This document shows positions 46,834-51,661 of a stretch of 51,661 nucleotides of DNA, one piece after another (position 1 is the stretch's first letter; each line of letters begins with the position of its first letter). Source of the stretch: Geoalkalibacter sp. GTDB taxonomy: Bacteria > Desulfobacterota > Desulfuromonadia > Desulfuromonadales > Geoalkalibacteraceae. Location: positions 1 through 51,661 of the forward strand of contig NZ_JAUVWH010000005.1 in assembly GCF_030604225.1 (NCBI RefSeq), in the 5' to 3' direction. Under the pieces are notes generated by a model. The model saw only the letters and a list, made by a program, of their open reading frames with translations, made no database searches and was not told the DNA's origin. The position numbers and the translations under genes are program-made.

Positions 46834-48060
46834 TCACGGCACGGGGCGTGCCCGCCGCAACAGGGCCGCGCCCACCGCGAGCAGCGACCAGACGCCCAGC
46901 GCCGCGTAGGCCAACCCCCAGGCCGTCACCGATTCGTTGCCGCCCGCCAAGTCCAGCACCAGACCGAAGGCGAGGGGCGCGAGAAAACCGGCGCCGAAAC
47001 CCATGAGGGAATGCAGGGCCATGGCCGCGCCCTTGCGCCCGGGTTCGGCGGCGGCGACCAGGCCGGCGGTGAGGGCCGCCGAATCGCCCATGACCAACAG
47101 AAAATACAGGGTCACCAGGGGAAAGACGATGAGCATCGGCAGGGGCGCGCTAAAACCGACCAGACAGGCCAGGGTGCCCGAGGCGGCCATGGTGGCCAAC
47201 ACCACGGGCTTGCGGCCGCGGCGCACGGCGACTTCGTTGCCGAAGATGCTGGCCAGCGGCCCGATGAGATTGACCCAGGCGGCGAGCGCCGCGGCGCCGA
47301 ACCAGAAGCCGCCCTGGGTGGCGGACAGTCCCAGGCTGAAGGCGAAAAAGGCCGGCAGCCAGGAGCGCAGACCGAACAACTCCCAGCAGTGAGCGGCATA
47401 GCCGAGAATATAGCCCATGGCCTCGCGGTTGCGTAGCACCGGGCGAAAATCGAACAACAGACCGGGCGGCGCACCGCTGGTCTGGGGCGGCCGCGCCGGA
47501 AAACTCAAAAACACCAGGGGCCCGGCGATGGCGGGGCCAATCGCGGCGGCGGCGAACGCCCAATGCCAGCCCAGGGGCTCCAGCGCCCCGGCGAGCAGCA
47601 GCGAGCCGGTGGTGCCCAGGCCGAAGGTGGCGGTATAAAAGGCCACCCCCCGGCTGGGGGTGGCGCCGCGAAAATGCTCCGTCAGCAACCGCAGGCCCGG
47701 CATGTAGGTGCCGGCCAGTCCGGCGCCGACCAGGGCCTGAAAGAACATGGCGGAGAGCAGCCCCTCGGCCAGCAGGGCGAACCCCAGGCTGCCGACCAGG
47801 GCCAGCGAGGTGGCGAGCAGATAGATGCGGCGGGTGTCGATGCGATCCGTCAGGCCGACGAGAAAGGGCGTGGCGACCATGTACCCGGCGAAAAAGACCC
47901 CGCTGACCAATCCCGCTTGGGAATTGTTCAGACTCCAGTGCGCCTGCATCACCGGCAGCAGCGCCGGATAGGTGGCAAAACCGGTCATGCTGAGGATTTC
48001 CGCCACGCACAGCAGCAGCACCAGCCGCGCCGGCGAAAGCCGCTCGGCCAGGGAACTCAA
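46834..48060 (-). CDS. MFS transporter
   Basis: The 408-aa protein is a 12-helix major facilitator. It has helix-1 sequence [18 protein letters not shown] and the loop 2-3 motif [18 protein letters not shown]. It cannot be assigned to a narrower family or substrate by eye. The start overlaps the aroC stop by 4 bp (ATGA), so aroC and this gene are co-transcribed. Confidence 0.88.
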   Translation of the reverse strand: MSSLAERLSPARLVLLLCVAEILSMTGFATYPALLPVMQAHWSLNNSQAGLVSGVFFAGYMVATPFLVGLTDRIDTRRIYLLATSLALVGSLGFALLAEGLLSAMFFQALVGAGLAGTYMPGLRLLTEHFRGATPSRGVAFYTATFGLGTTGSLLLAGALEPLGWHWAFAAAAIGPAIAGPLVFLSFPARPPQTSGAPPGLLFDFRPVLRNREAMGYILGYAAHCWELFGLRSWLPAFFAFSLGLSATQGGFWFGAAALAAWVNLIGPLASIFGNEVAVRRGRKPVVLATMAASGTLACLVGFSAPLPMLIVFPLVTLYFLLVMGDSAALTAGLVAAAEPGRKGAAMALHSLMGFGAGFLAPLAFGLVLDLAGGNESVTAWGLAYAALGVWSLLAVGAALLRRARPVP

Positions 48061-49145
48061 ATCGGGCCCCGTCGCGCCCGCTGCCGCAGCAGCAGATCCA
48101 TGAGCACCAGCGCCGTCATGGCCTCGACGATGGGCACCGCGCGCGGCACCACGCAGGGATCATGGCGCCCCTTGGCCTCCAGCACCACCTCGCGACCGTC
48201 CATGTCCACCGTGGTCTGCGCCAGGCCGATGGTCGCCACCGGCTTGAACGCCACGCGGAACAGGACCGCCTCGCCGTTGCTGATGCCGCCCTGCACCCCG
48301 CCGCTGTAGTTGGTCAGGGTGCCGAGGCGCTCGCCCTTGCGCACGAAGGGATCGTTGTGCACCGAGCCGCGCATGCGCGCCCCGGCAAAGCCCGAGCCGA
48401 TCTCGAACCCTTTGCTCGCCGGCAGCGACAGCATCGCTTGGGCCAGCAGGGCTTCGAGCTTGTCGAACACCGGCTCACCCAGTCCCGCCGGCACCTTGCG
48501 ACACACGCAGCTGACCACGCCGCCCACCGAATCCTGTTCCTTGCGCACCTGCAGAATCTCGGCCTCCATGGCCGCGGCGGCCGCCGCATCCGGGCAGCGC
48601 ACCGGGTTGGCATCCACCGCCATGCGGCTCACCTGGGTGCTGTCGATGTCCGGAGCCTCGACGCCGCCCACCGCGCTCACCCAAGCGACGATTTCGATCC
48701 CGAAAGTTTCCCGCAGGTATTTTTCCGCCACCGCGCCCGCCGCCACTCGGCCGATGGTTTCGCGGGCGCTCGAACGTCCGCCGCCGCTGGAGGCGCGGAT
48801 GCCGTACTTCATCTGATAGGTGTAATCGGCATGAGAGGGGCGCGGCACCTGGCTCATCTCGCCGTAATCGCCGGGCCGCTGATCCTTGTTGGCGACCAGC
48901 AGGCCGATGGGGGTGCCCAGGGTTTTGTCGAATTCCACGCCGGAGAGAATCCGCACCCGGTCGGCCTCCTGACGGTCCGTGGCCATTTTGCTCTGACCGG
49001 GACGCCGACGGTCCAGTTGCGCCTGGATGTCCGCGGCGCGCAGTTCCATACCCGGCGGGCAGCCGTCGACGATCACGCCGACGCCCTCGCCGTGGGATTC
49101 GCCGAAGGTGGAAACTCTGAACAGCGTACCGAAGGTACTCGACAT
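48057..49145 (-). CDS. aroC: Chorismate synthase
   Basis: AroC converts EPSP to chorismate using reduced FMN. From ATG 49145 (AAGGAG upstream) it is 362 aa, starting [20 protein letters not shown], with family signatures [46 protein letters not shown] and RFRGS-type variants. Chorismate is the substrate of the pabB product encoded divergently, 165 bp away. Confidence 0.97.
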   Translation of the reverse strand: MSSTFGTLFRVSTFGESHGEGVGVIVDGCPPGMELRAADIQAQLDRRRPGQSKMATDRQEADRVRILSGVEFDKTLGTPIGLLVANKDQRPGDYGEMSQVPRPSHADYTYQMKYGIRASSGGGRSSARETIGRVAAGAVAEKYLRETFGIEIVAWVSAVGGVEAPDIDSTQVSRMAVDANPVRCPDAAAAAAMEAEILQVRKEQDSVGGVVSCVCRKVPAGLGEPVFDKLEALLAQAMLSLPASKGFEIGSGFAGARMRGSVHNDPFVRKGERLGTLTNYSGGVQGGISNGEAVLFRVAFKPVATIGLAQTTVDMDGREVVLEAKGRHDPCVVPRAVPIVEAMTALVLMDLLLRQRARRGPI

Positions 49146-49241
49146 GGTGTACGGCTCCTTGGGAAAAAAGATGGAAGGCCAATGGTAAAAGAAAAAGAGC
49201 GGCAAACGAAAACTTTTTTTCGCCCGCCGCCCGGTGTCTCC

Positions 49242-49270
49242 TTGGCATCCTCAAAAATTTCGGGTATCTT
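49242..49270 (+). promoter_or_regulatory. Candidate promoter for pabBC
   Basis: The plus strand reads TTGGCA, 17 bases, TATCTT, about 40 bp before the pabB ATG in the aroC-pabB divergent gap. Spacing is ideal with moderate matches. No comparable minus-strand promoter for aroC was clear. Confidence 0.5.
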
Positions 49271-49310
49271 GCCGGCTGCATCACCCAATCCATGAGAATT
49301 CCAGCGGTTC

Positions 49311-50672
49311 ATGACGCCGACTTTTTTGACTCTGCCCCTCGATTTTTTCGACCCCCTGCCCCTCTACCTGCATCTCTGCCCACGGGGTCCGGGTTTTCTC
49401 GAAAGCCTCAACCCCACGCCGCGCACCGGACGCTTCAGCATCCTGCCCCTGCGGGTGCGCGATGCGTTTCGCCTCGACGCGCGAGGGCTGATGCAGATCG
49501 CCGACGGGCAAGCCACGCCTCTGCCGGGCGATCCCTTCGTGCGTCTGGAGGAGGTGCTCGCCGCGCGGCGCATCCCCCGCGACGCCGCGACGCCGCACTT
49601 CCCCGGCGGCTTTTTCGGCTATCTGGGATATGACCTCGCCTGGTGGATCGAGGATCTGCCGCGTCGCGCCCGGCGCGACCTGCCCCTGCCCGCCCTGTGG
49701 CTGAGCTGGGTCGACACCGTGGCGGTCTACGATCACGCGGAGCGATGCATGACCCTGGCGTCCCTCGACGCGGACTTTGACCTTGACGCCCTGGTGCCGA
49801 GGATCGAGGCGGCCCTCGCCTCTCCCCTGCCCGCGCCGCGACCGGCCGTGCCCCCCAGCCTCACCCCGGTGCTCAGCCGCGAGGCGTTCATGGCGCGGGT
49901 GGAGCGCGCCAAGGAGTACATCGCCGCGGGCGACATCTATCAAGCCAATCTCTCCTGCCGCTTCGACGGCTTGAGCGACGAGCCGGGCACCGACCTCTAC
50001 GCCCGCCTGCGCCGGGTCAATCCCTCGCCCTTTGCCTGCTACCTGCGCACGCCCGAGGTGGAAATCATCTCCTCCTCCCCCGAGCGTTTGGTTTCGCTGC
50101 GCGGACGTCTCGCCGAAACCCGCCCGATTGCGGGAACCCGTCCGCGCGGGTATACTCCTCCGGAAGACGCGGTGCTCGGCCGCGAGTTGCTCGACCATCC
50201 CAAGGAACGCGCCGAGCACGTCATGCTTCTCGATCTCGAGCGCAACGATCTCGGCAAGGTTTGCACCGCCGGCAGCGTCGAAGTGGATGAATTCATGGTG
50301 CTCGAGCGCTACTCCCACGTCACCCATATCGTCTCCAACGTGCGCGGCCTGGTGCGCGAGGATTGCGGTCCCTTCGCCCTGCTGCGCGCCATGTTTCCCG
50401 GCGGCACCATCACCGGGGTGCCCAAGAAACGCTGCATGGAGATCATCGAGGAGCTCGAACCCGTCGGCCGCGGCACCTACACGGGCAGTGCCGGCTACAT
50501 CAGCGCCACCGGCGACATGGACTGGAACATCCTGATCCGCACGTTTCAGCGCTGCGGCGCACACCTCAGCTACCAGACGGGCGCGGGCATCGTCGCCGAT
50601 TCGGACCCGGCCCGCGAATGGGAAGAATGTCTCGCCAAAGGCGCGGCCCTGCGCAAGGCCCTGGAGGGGTAG
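49311..50672 (+). CDS. pabB: Aminodeoxychorismate synthase component I
   Basis: The 453-aa chorismate-binding enzyme probably makes 4-amino-4-deoxychorismate for folate. It has the TrpE/PabB fold with SSSPERLVSLRGR, ETRPIAGTRPRG, LLDLERNDLGKVC and the GGTITGVPKKRCMEI region. At the position of E. coli PabB Lys274 it has Ala274, as in anthranilate synthases. The pabB call therefore rests partly on the adjoining pabC gene 2 bp downstream. A glutamine amidotransferase (pabA) is not in the window. Confidence 0.85.
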   Translation: MTPTFLTLPLDFFDPLPLYLHLCPRGPGFLESLNPTPRTGRFSILPLRVRDAFRLDARGLMQIADGQATPLPGDPFVRLEEVLAARRIPRDAATPHFPGGFFGYLGYDLAWWIEDLPRRARRDLPLPALWLSWVDTVAVYDHAERCMTLASLDADFDLDALVPRIEAALASPLPAPRPAVPPSLTPVLSREAFMARVERAKEYIAAGDIYQANLSCRFDGLSDEPGTDLYARLRRVNPSPFACYLRTPEVEIISSSPERLVSLRGRLAETRPIAGTRPRGYTPPEDAVLGRELLDHPKERAEHVMLLDLERNDLGKVCTAGSVEVDEFMVLERYSHVTHIVSNVRGLVREDCGPFALLRAMFPGGTITGVPKKRCMEIIEELEPVGRGTYTGSAGYISATGDMDWNILIRTFQRCGAHLSYQTGAGIVADSDPAREWEECLAKGAALRKALEG

Positions 50673-50674
50673 CA

Positions 50675-51523
50675 ATGATCGTCAACATCGATGGCGGATT
50701 TCTCGAACCCGGCGAAGCACGCCTGCCGGTGGACGACGGCGGCTTTCTCTACGGCGAGACCCTGTTCGAAACCCTCAAGGCCCGCGAGCGCAAACTGCTG
50801 CTGGTCAACGAACATCTCGACCGCCTGGAGCTATCCGCCCGCCTGCTTGATTTTCCCTGCGACCGCAAGCGCATCGAAAGCGCCCTGGAACGCACCCTGC
50901 CGCGCCTGACCGCGCCGGTTTCACGCATCCGCCTCACCCTGACCCGCGGCAGTTTCGAGGGCCTGGACTACCCGCCCACCAAGGCGGCGCGCTTCGTCAT
51001 CCTCACTTTTCCCTACGAGGAGCCCGGCAACCCGGAACGCGAAACCGGAGCGGCCTGCGTCTTCGCTCCCAACCGCCGCGTCAACCCCCTCTCCCACCTG
51101 CCGCAGATGAAGCGCGGCAACTACGCCGATTGCCTCTACGCCGCCAACCATGCCCGGCAAAAAGGCGCGCGCGAGGCACTGTTCCTCAGCGCCCAGGACG
51201 AGGTTCTCGAAGGCGCCACCAGCAACCTGTTCATCGTGCACGACGGCGAACTCCTCACACCCCCCGCCGGCGAACTGGTGCTGGCGGGCATCATGCGCCG
51301 CCAAGTGCTGGCTGCGGCGCATAAAATGGGCCTCGCTGTGCGCGAAACCCCCATCCGCCGCGACGAACTGCTGCGGGCCGAAGAAGTTTTTCTCAGCAAC
51401 TGCCTCATCGACATTCTCCCCGTCACCCGCATCGAAAACCAGCCCGTGGGCGGCGGCGGCCTGTGGCGCAGCCTGCTTGCGGAGATTTCCGGCAAAACTC
51501 CTGCTGGCAAAACTCCTGCTTGA
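50675..51523 (+). CDS. pabC: Aminotransferase class IV / aminodeoxychorismate lyase
   Basis: This PLP enzyme of fold type IV releases pyruvate from aminodeoxychorismate to give p-aminobenzoate. The 282-aa protein has candidate PLP lysine Lys146 in LPQMKRGNYADCLYA and the EGATSNLFIV motif. The C-terminus ends in two copies of GKTPA from a 15-bp tandem duplication. It starts 2 bp after pabB. A D- or branched-chain aminotransferase is the alternative; linkage to pabB favours PabC. Confidence 0.85.
   Translation: MIVNIDGGFLEPGEARLPVDDGGFLYGETLFETLKARERKLLLVNEHLDRLELSARLLDFPCDRKRIESALERTLPRLTAPVSRIRLTLTRGSFEGLDYPPTKAARFVILTFPYEEPGNPERETGAACVFAPNRRVNPLSHLPQMKRGNYADCLYAANHARQKGAREALFLSAQDEVLEGATSNLFIVHDGELLTPPAGELVLAGIMRRQVLAAAHKMGLAVRETPIRRDELLRAEEVFLSNCLIDILPVTRIENQPVGGGGLWRSLLAEISGKTPAGKTPA
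51491..51520 (+). repeat. 15-bp tandem duplication at the pabC 3' end
   Basis: The 15-mer GGCAAAACTCCTGCT occurs twice head to tail and encodes GKTPA twice, just before the stop codon. It looks like a recent slippage duplication; the reading frame is preserved. Confidence 0.9.
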
Positions 51524-51548
51524 CCAGGCCCGCCCTTGCCTTTATAAT
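51520..51548 (+). promoter_or_regulatory. Near-consensus promoter for tRNA-Leu
   Basis: The plus strand reads TTGACC, 17 bases, TATAAT. The -10 box is perfect and the -35 box overlaps the pabC stop codon (TGA at 51521-51523). The tRNA begins 22 bp after the -10 box. Confidence 0.85.
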
Positions 51549-51569
51549 CCGTTCCCTGCCGCACCCAAA

Positions 51570-51656
51570 GGGGGCGTGGTGAAATTGGTAGACGCACTGG
51601 ACTCAAAATCCAGCGGGCGCAAGCCCATGTCGGTTCGACTCCGACCGCCCCCACCA
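51570..51656 (+). tRNA. tRNA-Leu (anticodon CAA)
   Basis: An 87-nt cloverleaf starts GGGGGCG and pairs with CGCCCCC before discriminator A and an encoded CCA end. The anticodon stem CTGGA/TCCAG holds loop CTCAAAA, giving anticodon CAA (reads UUG). The T arm has GGTTCGACTCC. The long variable arm (about 51613-51630) marks it as a class II tRNA, as expected for leucine. Confidence 0.97.
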
Positions 51657-51661
51657 CTTAA

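Overview
The window is a GC-rich stretch of bacterial chromosome with short intergenic gaps and long co-directional operons. Gene order and content suggest a Gram-negative, LPS-bearing deltaproteobacterium, most like the Desulfuromonadales (Geobacter/Desulfuromonas group). The evidence is the rpsB-tsf-pyrH-frr-uppS-cdsA-dxr-rseP block, the joined kds-lpt-rpoN-hpf-ptsN-hprK-rapZ-PTS cluster, and the metK/ahcY neighbourhood. The taxonomic call is inference. I saw no prophage, insertion sequence, CRISPR array or rRNA; one tRNA lies at the right edge.

Layout. 1-3404: branched-chain amino-acid genes ilvB (3' end cut by the window) and ilvD. 3584-3814: a DUF465 microprotein with its own promoter and hairpin. 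3901-12190 (minus strand): rpsB, tsf, pyrH, frr, a small 2x[4Fe-4S] ferredoxin, uppS, cdsA (apparently starting at ATT), dxr, rseP, tsaB. This is translation factors leading into isoprenoid, phospholipid and envelope genes. 12384-15593 (plus): lptF, lptG and a secreted IPT/TIG-fold protein, ending at a bidirectional terminator shared with ahcY. 15669-20398 (minus): metK, a family 2 glycosyltransferase, a glycine-zipper lipoprotein and ahcY (SAM production and SAH removal).

20492-36340 (minus) is one long regulatory and envelope array. kdsB has its own promoter and terminator. Then come pyrG, kdsA, kdsD, kdsC (CMP-KDO supply); lptC, lptA, lptB (LPS export, completed by the lptFG pair above); rpoN, hpf, ptsN, hprK, rapZ; and a full mannose-class PTS (IIA, IIB, IIC, IID, HPr, EI). 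HPr keeps His15 and Ser46, so it can be a substrate of both EI and HprK.

36437-40489 (minus) is the most unusual part. It encodes an exported heavy-metal-associated (HMA) domain protein fused to a SurA-like helical region with a Cys-rich tail, a DUF2318 (FtrD-like) Cys protein, a MacB/FtsX-type permease, its ATPase, and two tiny membrane-anchored zinc-ribbon proteins. A palindromic, repeat-rich element separates permease from ATPase. I infer a metal trafficking or assembly system.

40786-49145 (minus): a secreted DUF2059 protein, three MFS transporters, a 79-aa hypothetical, a SAM methyltransferase, a HerA-like ATPase (DUF853) and aroC. 49311-51656 (plus): pabB and pabC (chorismate to p-aminobenzoate, divergent from aroC), then tRNA-Leu(CAA) with a near-consensus promoter whose -35 box overlaps the pabC stop codon.

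Many long open frames lie opposite the real genes because of the high GC content; I left them out.
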